DNA from: Ascarosepion bandense
Lineage: Eukaryota; Mollusca; Cephalopoda; Sepiida; Sepiidae
Direction: 5' to 3'
Assembly (NCBI GenBank): GCA_037127315.1
Contig: JBBBDQ010000445.1
Location: 926,001 to 990,000 of the forward strand
Length of the DNA stretch: 64,000 nt
Shown here: positions 38,901 through 49,137 of the stretch, one piece after another
Layout: every line of letters begins with the position of its first letter
Numbering within the stretch: the stretch's first letter is position 1
Notes under the pieces: generated by a model
What the model saw: only the letters and a program-made list of their open reading frames with translations
The model's database searches: none
Told to the model about the DNA's origin: nothing
Program-made: the position numbers and the translations under genes

Positions 38901-41900
38901 TCAGGGATGAGTTTATGTATTGATTATAAAAGAGAATGAATGTATATTATATAGCAACAACAGTCCATGATGGTCATAAAGTCAGGGATCAGTTTATGTA
39001 TTGATTATAAAAGAGAATGAATGTATATTATATAGCAACAACAGTCTATGGTGGTCATAAAGTCAGGGATCAGTTTATATATTGATTATAAAAGAGAATG
39101 AATGTATATTATATAGCAACAACTGTCCATGATGGTCACAAAGTCGAGGATCAGTTTATGTATTGATTATAATAGAGAATCAATGTCCTGAATGTATATT
39201 ATATAGCAACAACAGTCCATGATGGTCATAAAGTCAGGGATCAGTTTATGTATTGATTATAAAAGAGAATGAATGTATATTATATAGCAACAGCAGTTGA
39301 TGATGGTCACAATGTCAGGGATCAGTTTATGTATTGATTATGAAAGAGAAAATCAATCTCCCGAATGTATATTATATAGCAACAACAGTCCATGCTGGTC
39401 ACAAAGTCAGGGATCAGTTTATGTATTGATTATAAAAGAGAATCAATCTCCTGAATGTATATTATGTAGCAACAAAAGTTCATGCTGGTCATAAAGTCAG
39501 GGATCAGTTTATGTATTGATTATAAAAGAGAATGAATGTATATTATATAACAGCAACAGTCGATGATGGTCACAAAGTCAGGGATCAGTTTATGTATTGA
39601 TTATAAAAGAGAATCAATCTCCCGAATGTATATTATATAGCAACAACAGTCCATGCTGGTCACAAAGTCAGGGATCAGTTTATGTATTGATTATAAAAGA
39701 GAATCAATCTCCTGAATGTATATTATGTAGCAACAAAAGTTCATGCTGGTCATAAAGTCAGGGATGAGTTTATGTATTGATTATAAAAGAGAATGAATGT
39801 ATATTATATAGCAACAACAGTTCATGCTGGTCATAAAGTCAGGGATGAGTTTATGTATTGATTATAAAAGAGAATGAATGTATATTATATAGCAACAACT
39901 GTCCATGATGGTCACAAAGTCGAGGATCAGTTTATGTATTGATTATAATAGAGAATCAATCTCCTGAATGTATATTATATAGCAACAACAGTCCATGATG
40001 GTCATAAAGTCAGGGATCAGTTTATGTATTGATTATAAAAGAGAATCAATCTCCTGAATGTTTATTATGTAGCAACAAAAGTTCATGCTGGTCATAAAGT
40101 CAGGGATCAGTTTATGTATTGATTATAAAAGAGAATGAATGTATATTATATAACAGCAACAGTCGATGATGGTCACAAAGTCAGGGATCAGTTTTCATAT
40201 TGATTATAAAAGAGAATCAATCTCCAGATATATTATGTAACAACAATTGGCACTGATGCAGTCAGGGATCAGTTTGTGTATTGATTATAAAGAATCAATC
40301 TCCTGAATGTATATTATGTAGCAACAAAAGTTCATGCTGGTCATAAAGTCAAGAGATCAATTTATGTGTTAATTGCATAAAGAATGAATGTATGTTATAT
40401 AACAGCAACAGTCGATGATGGTCACAAGAGTCAGGAATCAGTTTGTGTGATTATAAAGAAGAGAATCAATCTCTGAATGTATTATATGGCAACAACAGTC
40501 CACATGCTGGTCACAAGTCAGGGATCAGTTTATGTATTGATTTCTAAAAGAGAATCAATCTCCTGAATCAGCATATTATGTGACAACAAAAGTTCATGCT
40601 GGTCATAAGGTCAGGATCAGTTTATGTATTGATTATAAAAGAGAATGAATGTATGTTATATAACAGCAACAGTGGGTGATGGTCACAGTCAGGGGATCAG
40701 TTGTGTTGATTGTAAAAGAGGATAAAGTCTCCCGAATGTATATTATGTAGCAACAACAGTCCATTGTAATTAGAAGTCAGGGATGCGGTTTGTGTATTGA
40801 TTATAAAGAGGTCAATCCTGGTTGTATATTAATAGCAACAAAAGTTCATGCTGGTCATAAAGTCAGGGATGGATTTATGTGTTGATTATAAAAGAATGAA
40901 TGTATATTATATAGCAACAGTCATGATGGTCATAAAGTCAGAGATGCAGTTTATGTATTGATTATGAAAAGAGAATGATGTATATGGCAACAACTGTCCA
41001 TGATGGTCACAAAGTCTGAGGATCAGTTGTGTATTGATTATAATGAAATCAATCTCCTGAATGTATATTATATAGCAACAACAGTCCATGATGGTCATAA
41101 AGTCAGGGATCAGTTTGTATTGATTATAAAGAGAATCAATCTCACCTGAATGTTTTATTGGCAACAAAAGTTCATGTGGTCATAAAATTAAGTTCAGTTT
41201 ATGTATTGATTATAAAAGAGAATGAATGTATATTATATAACAACAGTGGTGATGGTCACAAAGTCAGGGATCAGTTTATGTATTGATTGTAAAAGAGAAT
41301 CAATCTCCCGAATGTATTATGTAACAACAGTCCATGCTGGTCACAAGTCAGGGATCAGTTTATGTTGATTATAAAAGGAATACAATCTCCTGAATGTATT
41401 ATTAGCAACAAAAGTTCATGCTGGTCATAAAGTCAGGATCAGTTGTATTGATTATAAAAGAGAATGAATGTATGGCTTATATAACAGCAACAGTCGATGA
41501 TGGTCACAAAGTCAGGGATCAGTTTATGTATTGATTATAAAAATCAAATCTCCCGAATGTATATTATATAGCAACAACAGTCCATGCTGGTCACAAAGTC
41601 AAGGATCAATTTATGTGGTTATAAAGAATCAATCTCCCTGAATGTATATTATGTAGCAACAAAGATTCATGCTGGTCCATAGAGTAGGGATGAGTTTATG
41701 TATTGATTATAAAAGGAATAGATGTATATTATAGCAACAACAGTCACGGTGGTCATAAAGTCAGGGATCAGTTTACATATGTTGATTATAAAAGGAATGA
41801 ATGTATATTATATAACCAACTTTGTCCATGATGGTCAAAGTCAGGGATCAGTTTTGTAATGGAATTATAATGAAGATCGTCTCCTGAATGTATGTGCTCT

Positions 41901-42880
41901 CGCAACAACCAGTCCATGATGATCATAAAGTCAGAGATCAGTTTATGTGTTGATTATAAAAGAGAATCAATCTCCTGAATATTTATTAACTGCTTAAAGT
42001 TCATGCTGGTCATAAAGTCAGGGATCAGTTTATGTATTGATTATAAAGAGAATAGATGTATGTTATATAACAGCAACAGTCGATGATGGTCACAAGAGTC
42101 CAGGATAATTTGTATATTGATTATAAAGAATCAATCTCTGAATGTTATTATATAGCAACAACAGTCCATGCTGGTCACAAAGTCAGGGATCAGTTTATAT
42201 GTTGATTATAAAGAGAATAAATCTCCTGAATGTATATTATACGTAACAAAGTTTCCTTGCTGGTCATAAAGTCAGGGATCAGTTTGTATTGATTAAAAAG
42301 AGAATGAATGTATATTATATAACAACAGTCGATGATGGTCACAAAAGTCAGGATCAGTTTATGTGTTGATTATGAAAATCAATCTCTGAATGTATATTAT
42401 ATAGCAACAACAATCCTGTACTGGTCACAAAGTCAGGGATCAGTTTATGTATTGATTATAAAGAGAATCAATCTCCTGAATGTATATGGCAACAAAAGTT
42501 CATGCTGGTCATAAAGTCAGGGATCAGTTTATGTATTGATTATAAAAGAGAATGAATGTATATTATATAACAGCAACAGTCGATGATGGTCACAAAGTCA
42601 GGGATCAGTTTATGTATTGATTATAAAAGAGAATCAATCTCCTGAATGTATATTATATAGCAACAACAGTCCATGATGGTCACAAAGTCAAAGATCAGTT
42701 TATGTATTCATTACAATAAAGAATTAATCTCCCGAATATATATTATATAGTAACAACAGTTTATGATGGTTACAAAGCCAGGGATCAGTTTATGTATTGA
42801 TTATAATAGAGAATCAATCTCCCGAATATATATTATATAGTAACAACAGTCTATGATGGTCACAAAGTCAGGGATTGAAG
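35970..42880 (+). repeat. 81/90-bp satellite array with 261-bp higher-order period
   Basis: Roughly 80 head-to-tail monomers start AGTCAGGGATCAGTTTATG. A short form is 81 bp. A long form has nine extra bases (CAATCTCCT or CAATCTCCC) and is 90 bp. In the long form ATTGATT-ATAAAAGAG-AATCAAT makes a 7-bp stem, broken in the short form. A block of long, long, short monomers with diagnostic variants (CATGCTGGTCACAA, AAAAGTTCATGCTGG, ATAACAGCAACAGTCGA) repeats every 261 bp (for example 37461 and 37722). From about 40190 to 42500 monomers carry many small indels. Confidence 0.95.
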
Positions 42881-43520
42881 GTAATGTTGACAACGTTCCT
42901 GGATATAGAGTATCCTCTTGGCATCTGTTGACCATGTCCGTCATAGTATATGTATATAGGGCATCCTCGCTGCACGTAATCTGTTCAATGAAACAACGTC
43001 AAAGATTATCACTCCCGAATCACACTCCTGAATCGGATTTGTTCTCAAATATTCTGAAAAATATGGTCACCTTTTATACTCGTCGCATTGAATATTTTGA
43101 GCTTCCTGATTGGTTCAGTCTTCTATTGATGAACTATAAAATGGGTTGACCCATGGGTGTATCCACAGTATACATATAAGTATCTTTTTGGGTTCATCCC
43201 CTTCCCATCATTTCATTTTTCATTAAATGTTTTAATTTTATATTATATGTATATAAATAATTTTTTGTTGTCATGGGCTTTTCCCACTTTTTAGGTGTCT
43301 CTTGTAAATATGTGGCATTGTGGTGTGTGAAGGAATGGGAGGTGATGGATGCGTTCTTGTGATGAATGGGTAAATTGTAATGTGTGATTGGGTCGTGATA
43401 GTGTTTAGCTAGGTATAGGATAGATTACTGAAGACCATGTCATGTTTTTGCCCCACACCCAATTCGGCCTCGTGCCACAATTTCTGTAGAAATTCAGAAA
43501 TAAATATTGTATACATATAA
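42880..43520 (+). mobile_element. LTR-like segment, family X
   Basis: A possible TATA (CTATAAAATGGG at about 43133), GTGGCATTGTGGTGTGTGAA, CACACCCAATTCGGCCTCGT, GCCACAATTTCTGTAGAAAT and AAATAAATATTG (polyadenylation-like) follow the order of the solo LTR 25588-26326 in reverse. It starts at the satellite edge; a TG start may be TGTTGACAACG near 42894, not confirmed. Confidence 0.5.
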
Positions 43521-43544
43521 GTATCAAAAAGTCTAACAAGAGTA

Positions 43545-43665
43545 AGAGGAAAATTAGCGCAAAGGGATGACAGAACAGGGTTGAGGAAAGATAACAAAAA
43601 AAAATGACAGAAAATTGCGGAGATCCATGATCGCCAACGTTCTGAGAGGACACGGCACATAGGAG
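43545..43665 (+). pseudogene. RTE-like LINE 3' fragment, decayed
   Basis: AACAGGGTTGAGGAAAGATA and GGAGATCCATGATCGCCAAC, GTTCTGAGAGGACACGGCAC align with the 3' end of 51022-51965. The frame is lost. Confidence 0.55.
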
Positions 43666-43675
43666 ATAGGGAAGA

Positions 43676-43900
43676 CTTATTTTCCATTCTTTAGTCTCTT
43701 CCCCAAAGAGATAACGTCGCAATCCTATCGCTAGTCTATCGATATTTCTATGGAAAATGATCAGTTGAGTTCCATTGTTTAGTACTACTTCTACCAGTTC
43801 AGACCTTTACAGCTAAGACGTACACGCCATGCCACGGCCACTATTATAGTGCCCTATCTACATTGGAATGAACTCTTCCTCCTTCATAAATACTAACCTG
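43676..43900 (+). pseudogene. LINE-K C-terminal fragment
   Basis: LPQRDNVAILSLVYRYFYGK is readable at about 43692-43751 and matches LPHRQNVASFSLFYCY at 12390 and SHRRNVACLS at 16930. The remainder is decayed. Confidence 0.6.
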
Positions 43901-44160
43901 CGAGACTTCTGGGGAGGCAGTCGAGAGGCAGTTGAGATGCAGTGTAACTTGCCAGTTCCGACGTACACTTCTATGTGCTGACTAATAACACTTATTTTCT
44001 ATATATGTTCTCTTATTCAAATACACTGGTTCAACTTACCTTCTTGTTTTCGTGTCTTTCTTCCTGGCCCTAACAGGCCACAGAAGCTATGGAGTCGAAT
44101 ATCCTTCATATCTATCTACTATATTCCAAATGTAAGAAGAAATTTTCACTCAGTCTTTTC
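43900..44160. other. No recognised gene; possible LTR tail
   Basis: TAATAACACTTATTTTCTAT and CTGGCCCTAACAGGCC near 44060-44080 have the look of an LTR end, but no partner or duplication was found. Confidence 0.3.
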
Positions 44161-44164
44161 CAAA

Positions 44165-44410
44165 GAACTTTTTTAAAAATCATTTCATCCCAAGCATGGC
44201 ATTCCACTGCCACTATAGCGCAGGGGGTTACATAGGGGAAGGTGCTGAGAGAGCGATTAGATTTAGGAAATGTCAGAAGGAGGGTGATAGACGAGTAAGG
44301 ATGTACATAGGCAGAGTGATTGAAAGAATGGGTGCGAGTTAGTGTGTTAGGAGGTGTCTATTGGCATTTAAACAGTTAAACTCCTGGAGATTGTAGCTAC
44401 CATGATTTTA
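44165..44410 (-). mobile_element. LINE-J 3' UTR fragment
   Basis: From AATCATTTCATCCCAAGCAT (tail) through GGGGTTACATAGGGGAAGGT to AACTCCTGGAGATTGTAGCT, matching 56800-57015. Only the last C-terminal codons are included. Confidence 0.75.
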
Positions 44411-44431
44411 ATCTCTTCAAGTCACAGCTCA

Positions 44432-44732
44432 GTCAGTCAGTTAAGTGCCATACGTGAAACACGCTTGGGCGATCATGTCTCGAAAGAGACATGACTGACA
44501 GAAGACTGGGCAGAAGATTATCCCGCAGTAGATTGCCATTGCTTTCTGCGCTAAACTGGTTGCCAGCCAAGGCTATAGAACCCAATCTGTCCTGTTATTT
44601 AACCCACAACTTGAGGGGAAGAGAGGGATTAATAGATTTGCCAAGGGTATTTGCTATGTATGCAACTGGTATTCGAACTCGGCTCCTCGATTTCTTGTTC
44701 CGATCGTATATCCACTGCACCACAACGCACAT
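44432..44732 (-). mobile_element. SINE-A, full length
   Basis: Tail CAGTCAGTCAGTTAAGTGCC to head CGTATATCCACTGCACCACA, with B box GGTATTCGAACTCGG. A local duplication AGACATGACTGACAGAAGAC lies near 44486. Confidence 0.82.
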
Positions 44733-44739
44733 CAGTCAG

Positions 44740-45770
44740 CTTTAAAAACATTTACTTTCTACCACCTACTCTTTCATCCATATCATAAAACTCATTCCCC
44801 ATAACCATTTTAACAGTAACCCACTTTGTGATCAGTAATCACGCTGTGATCAGTAACCCACTTTAATTCGAGCCAATTTGAGTGGCTCTCGAGCCTTGCA
44901 TCGAACCGACTTTATTAAAACGGAAAAAGAAATTGTTACTATACGCTGCATTATCTTGTGTATTTTACTTGTCACACATCGGTATAATCGTAAACTGACA
45001 CCCAAGGCAGGTATTCCGTTATATGATGCAAAATACAAAACTAAGAAGACAGGGACAAAAGGTAAGGGGTTTTACTGTCGGCGTTTTAGTCCCTATATGT
45101 CAAGCTCATATCGTGTTTTTTTTTTCTGCATCATGACTGGCAGTTGAGGGAATGTATCCACCCACGGAATAATTTCTTTTTCTGCCCGACTAATGATTGA
45201 CAGTTCAAGATATTACCGAGTCGACTTGTTCCAGAAATGGATTCAGACAAGTAGAGAAAATGAAGCTGGCTGAACAGATGTGAAACGGACAAATAAATAA
45301 ATCCAGAAAGTTGAATGACGGAGGAAAAAAAACACACCTGGGCATAAGCAAGTTTCTTGTTCGGAATCATATTAGACTTTATACGACATATTAAAATCTA
45401 AATATTGTTTTTATAGATTAAAACACTTTATTTCTCACGAAAAGTAAATCTGGATGAACGACTTTAAAATAAATAGTTTGATGCGAACGGATCCTTCTGA
45501 GTATGCGTGCACGATAGTCACAATGAAGCAGACAGATCTCATTTCAAATCGAAAACTCGTCACAATCTTGAAGTTTGATTTCATATGTAGCACAATCGAC
45601 TTAATATAGTTAGAGTTTTACAAGGCAGCAATAGAAAATCGTTTACATTGCTACTAAGTTAAATATTTATCCTAGATCGTATAGGAAGGGTATTGATAAT
45701 ATTTTCATTTCTTTATAAGGCAATATACATTGATCTAGCAGCGAGCTGCTACTATCGGTTGAAATGTATT
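44740..45770. other. No recognised feature
   Basis: Several open frames of 60-90 codons lack any recognisable motif, and codon content looks random. No gene called. Confidence 0.4.
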
Positions 45771-45865
45771 TATTGATTGATGTTTTTTACGGCGTATTAA
45801 CTTTTTGCAGGTTATTTAAAGTCAGAAATATTTTTAGACTGTGTGAATTTCTTTTTGGAATAGTA
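45770..45865 (-). repeat. SINE-type 3' tail fragment
   Basis: GATGTTTTTTACGGCGTATT, AACTTTTTGCAGGTTATTTA, AAGTCAGAAATATTTTTAGA; the same block ends the composite SINEs at 48235-48300 and 55350-55430. Confidence 0.5.
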
Positions 45866-45875
45866 ATGATTTAAT

Positions 45876-46492
45876 CTTAGGATGTGCGTTGTGGAGCAGT
45901 AGATATCGACTCGGAACGAGAAATCGGGGTGTCGAGTTCGAATTTCAGTTGAATTATTTGCATTCACATACACACAAATACCCTTCAGAAAGGTATTAAT
46001 CCGTCTCTTCCCTCCAGTTATGGGTTAAATATCAGGACAGATTGGGTTCTATAGTCTTGGCTGGCAACCAGTCTACCGCAGAAAGTAATGGCACCCTACT
46101 GCAGGATAATCTTCTGCCCAGTCAGTCATGTCTCTTTCGAGACATAATCACCCAAAGCGTGTCTCACGTATGGCACCTGACTGACTGAATATAATAGTTG
46201 AAAACATGATTAAGGCTTCTACTGGGCATAAAGTGGAGGATCAGTTTTATATTGTTATGAAGTAATAATCTGATCCCCCACTAATTACTACTTAATAGTA
46301 TAATGCATCTCTTCCTCCTCTAGCTATGAGTCAAATAATAGGATAAACTGGGTTCTGTAGCTTTGGCTGGCAACCAGTCTACCGCAGAAATCAATGGCAA
46401 CCTACTGCAGGATAATCTTCTGCCCAGTCAGTCATGTCTCTTTCGAGACATGATCGCCCAAGCGTATATCACGTATGGCACTTAACTGACTG
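45876..46492 (+). mobile_element. Dimeric SINE-A with 11-bp target duplication
   Basis: Complete SINE-A (head GGATGTGCGTTGTGGAGCAG; B box GAGTTCGAATTTC), linker with GTGGAGGATCAG / CTGATCCCCCAC arms, and a second 3' module ending TTAACTGACTG. AATGATTTAAT at 45865-45875 and 46493-46503 is a target duplication around the whole 617 bp, so the dimer moved as one element. Confidence 0.9.
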
Positions 46493-46649
46493 AATGATTT
46501 AATGGTGGCGGTATAATACGTGGCCTACCTTTTAAATATAGGTTACAGAATTCTGTCACTGGTATAGTAAGCGTCCTACAGTAAAAATGCGTATTATAAG
46601 GAAGTATTATAATTGTATGGTAGGGGTTAGGATTTGGGGAAATAAGTTT

Positions 46650-47160
46650 TATTTAGTTTTGTTTAACAGCATATCCACCTCTGTGAGTTATTTAATGCCA
46701 AAAAGGTGACCTTTTAAGGTATTATTTAATGTTTGATTATAGTGAAAAAGTTAATTGAGTCAGATTTTAATGAAAAGTTTTTGTTTTTATTCTTTTTTGT
46801 TTTAGAAAACTGAAAATGTCTTCTAGCTTTTTATTCAAAAATGTTTTGCTGAGAATATTTTTTTCATTTCAAAACTGTGTTATTGGTAATAATTTTTCTT
46901 TAAAAATGTATATTTTTCTATAAAAGTTTATTTTTATGTATATGTTTATATAAAAGTGTATTTTTATACTTTCATAGTGTTTTGACCCCAGGTGGGGGTT
47001 AACTATTTGTCCATAGCTGGGACCCTAACAGGTGTTACCACTCTGGGTCAGGGTGGACCTGGGAACAACAGCAATTAAGAAGTGGTTCCATGCTCCTCAC
47101 AACCTCCCAATCAGAGGCCTTGCTGCCTGATGCAGTTTACCGTCATGCCCAGAACCCTGG
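46650..47160 (-). repeat. R3, near-complete
   Basis: From GTTTAACAGCATATCCACCT (shared 3' tail, inverted) to GAGGCCTTGCTGCCTGATGC and TTACCGTCATGCCCAG. Confidence 0.75.
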
Positions 47161-47299
47161 GGAAATAATCAGTTCCAATAAATAACCTAATATTTATACC
47201 TATAAATATACTCTTACTGAGATAGGACACATTCAAACCGGGTAGGCCACTAACCCTAACCGGCATCGATTTAACGATAGAAACCCAACGAATTAAACC

Positions 47300-48230
47300 G
47301 TAGCTGGGGTAGAAAAAGTGGAGTCACGCCTTCCACAAGGGTATTTGCTCGTAAGCAGCCTTTGAGATTTCACTGGCCCGATCGACTAAGAACGATTAAA
47401 AGCTTAATTGGTTGATTAAAGTTTATTGCTTTACTCGCCCGCGGTCGATTAAAAATCTCGCAATAAAAAAGAAAATCTGATTTTTTTACAAACCAAAAGT
47501 ATGCCATTGAAGATTCAGAAGTTACTTTACCTTACAATGACATTATTGAACTCTTGGCTTTTATCATACCGGTCAGTGTAAACATTCGTTTAATTAACGC
47601 TTCCACAGTGGAGCCAAAATGTATCTGTTGCCCAGATTAAGGCTCAGGTGGAAAAATATTATCTGATATTTCCTCCCCGCTTACGAAAAGTAAAAACGAA
47701 CATTTGAAAGAAAAAAAAACGAATACCTCTTTCAGCCACGCACTGAAAAACAAATTATACAAGTAATTTTTTTTTATAGAAAATCGTTGAGAATTTAGGT
47801 ACCTTCACTCAATTGTTAAAAAACAAAACAAAAGATAAAAACAAAACAAAAAACAAAAACAAAACAGCATATCATGACTTTAAAAGGGCTCAAACTTAAT
47901 AAAACAAATTTTATCATCAAAATGTTTATGCTATTATTACGAGAAAAGATCAAATTTTTTTTTTTAATTTTTAAATCCTTTCTAACACGTTCGAAATTTT
48001 AATTAAAATGTCATTTTTTTTGTTTTCCGTCGGCGACTGACGTAAGGCAACTGTTAAGAAAATGGAGTCGGTCGAGTAAAATGATCTAAGGGCGAGTAAA
48101 ATTTACCTCGCTCTCGACCGCCGGTCAAGTGATTTCTTTTTCAAATCTCAAAGCCTGTTCGTAAGTGAATATAACAAATCCAACTGGCTCGAAATTGTTA
48201 ATCGAAGAGTAAAGAGTCACATTGATTGAC
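47300..48230 (-). mobile_element. Diverged SINE split by hAT element
   Basis: Left part CCACAAGGGTATTTGCTCGTA and right part TGAATATAACAAATCCAACTG are contiguous in related SINEs (compare GGGTATTCACTCGTAAGTGA at 48385). The hAT at 47356-48157 lies between them. Confidence 0.7.
47356..48157. mobile_element. Non-autonomous hAT transposon, 802 bp, 8-bp target duplication
   Basis: Termini CAGCCTTTGAGATTT and AAATCTCAAAGCCTG are inverted repeats with one mismatch. Flanks are CTCGTAAG (47348-47355) and TTCGTAAG (48158-48165), an 8-bp duplication with one substitution, which is the hAT hallmark. Sub-terminal GATCGACT/GGTCGATT motifs are repeated. No transposase is encoded. Confidence 0.85.
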
Positions 48231-48234
48231 TGAT

Positions 48235-48610
48235 CCGTTTTTGACGGTTTATCGACACTTTACAGGTTATTTAAAGCCAGAAATTAATTTTAAATTGTAA
48301 GAAGTTTTTTAGCTAATAAGGATTTAATGATATAATCCATACTAATTAGCCCACAACTAGGGGAGCGGTAGATTCTTTCTTAGGGGTATTCACTCGTAAG
48401 TGAATATAACGTAACCGAGTGGACTTCGAATTCGGCTCTTTGATATCCGATTCCAAGCCGTTATCAATGACCCCAACTGCATATCCAAGGTTACAGCAAC
48501 TGGTATTTCCAAGCAGTCACCCATCAAGAGACTGTCCAGGCTCGATGTTGCTTAACTTCGGTAATCGTACGAGAATTGGTGTTTAAATGTGATATGGTCG
48601 TAAGACTTTA
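48235..48610 (-). mobile_element. Composite 5S-tRNA SINE
   Basis: Minus: a 5S-like module (about 48607 to 48490; TTAAGCAACATCGAGCCTGG), then a tRNA-like module with B box GAATTCGAAGTCC-like sequence, body, and tail CAAAGTGTCGATAAACCG. The V-shaped order matches 55345-55640. Confidence 0.75.
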
Positions 48611-48940
48611 AAATTTATAAAAATCATTCTCTTTTTTCAATTTTTTCATGAAAATGGATTTCTCATGTCCTCTGTCATCAAGCATTAATAGGGGCTTTGG
48701 AAAGTTAAGATCTTTTTTTATGTCTCATTATTTTCCCTTCTAGTTGCATGTGGTAGCCATTTTATTTGTTGCTGTTGTTGAAATCTTCAAGGGATGTGGT
48801 TTCTATCATTTAGTACAGTTCTTTGTTTTGGAGTCTGTAGCGCCAGACCACAAGGAATGCTAAAGCCGATTGTGTAGAAAGGTTAATCGCAAAGATTTAT
48901 CTGACTATTATTTAAAACTATACCAAAAAACAAAAAAAAC
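48610..48940. other. No recognised feature
   Basis: No ORF or repeat-family match was seen. Confidence 0.4.
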
Positions 48941-48944
48941 AAAA

Positions 48945-49125
48945 AAAACTCTACTCCTGTTGAAAAGACCGGTTCATACACCTCCTGGTATTTAAACAGG
49001 AGTAGGGGTTTATGCCTTGTTTTCTGTTTAGCATTGGGTTTCCGGTTCCTTCTAAAGTCTACTTCAACTTTATCCATTTAACGTCTCCGCCTAAAACTCT
49101 GAACTTTTATCGAAGAATTATCTCA
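48945..49125 (+). mobile_element. SINE-D copy
   Basis: GAAAAGACCGGTTCATACAC (B-box-like), TATTTAAACAGGAGTAGGGG, GGGTTTCCGGTTCCTTCTAA, ACGTCTCCGCCTAAAACTCT. Adjacent to the LINE-J 3' end but in opposite orientation. Confidence 0.55.
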
Positions 49126-49137
49126 CACATTTTTTTT

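Noticed and set aside
35970..42880. Regular array that might be mistaken for CRISPR
   Set aside because: Whole monomers repeat without unique spacers, the unit is 81/90 bp, and the genome is eukaryotic.
44740..45370. Several 60-90-codon frames as small genes
   Set aside because: No motif, no conserved neighbours, and a size expected by chance in both strands.
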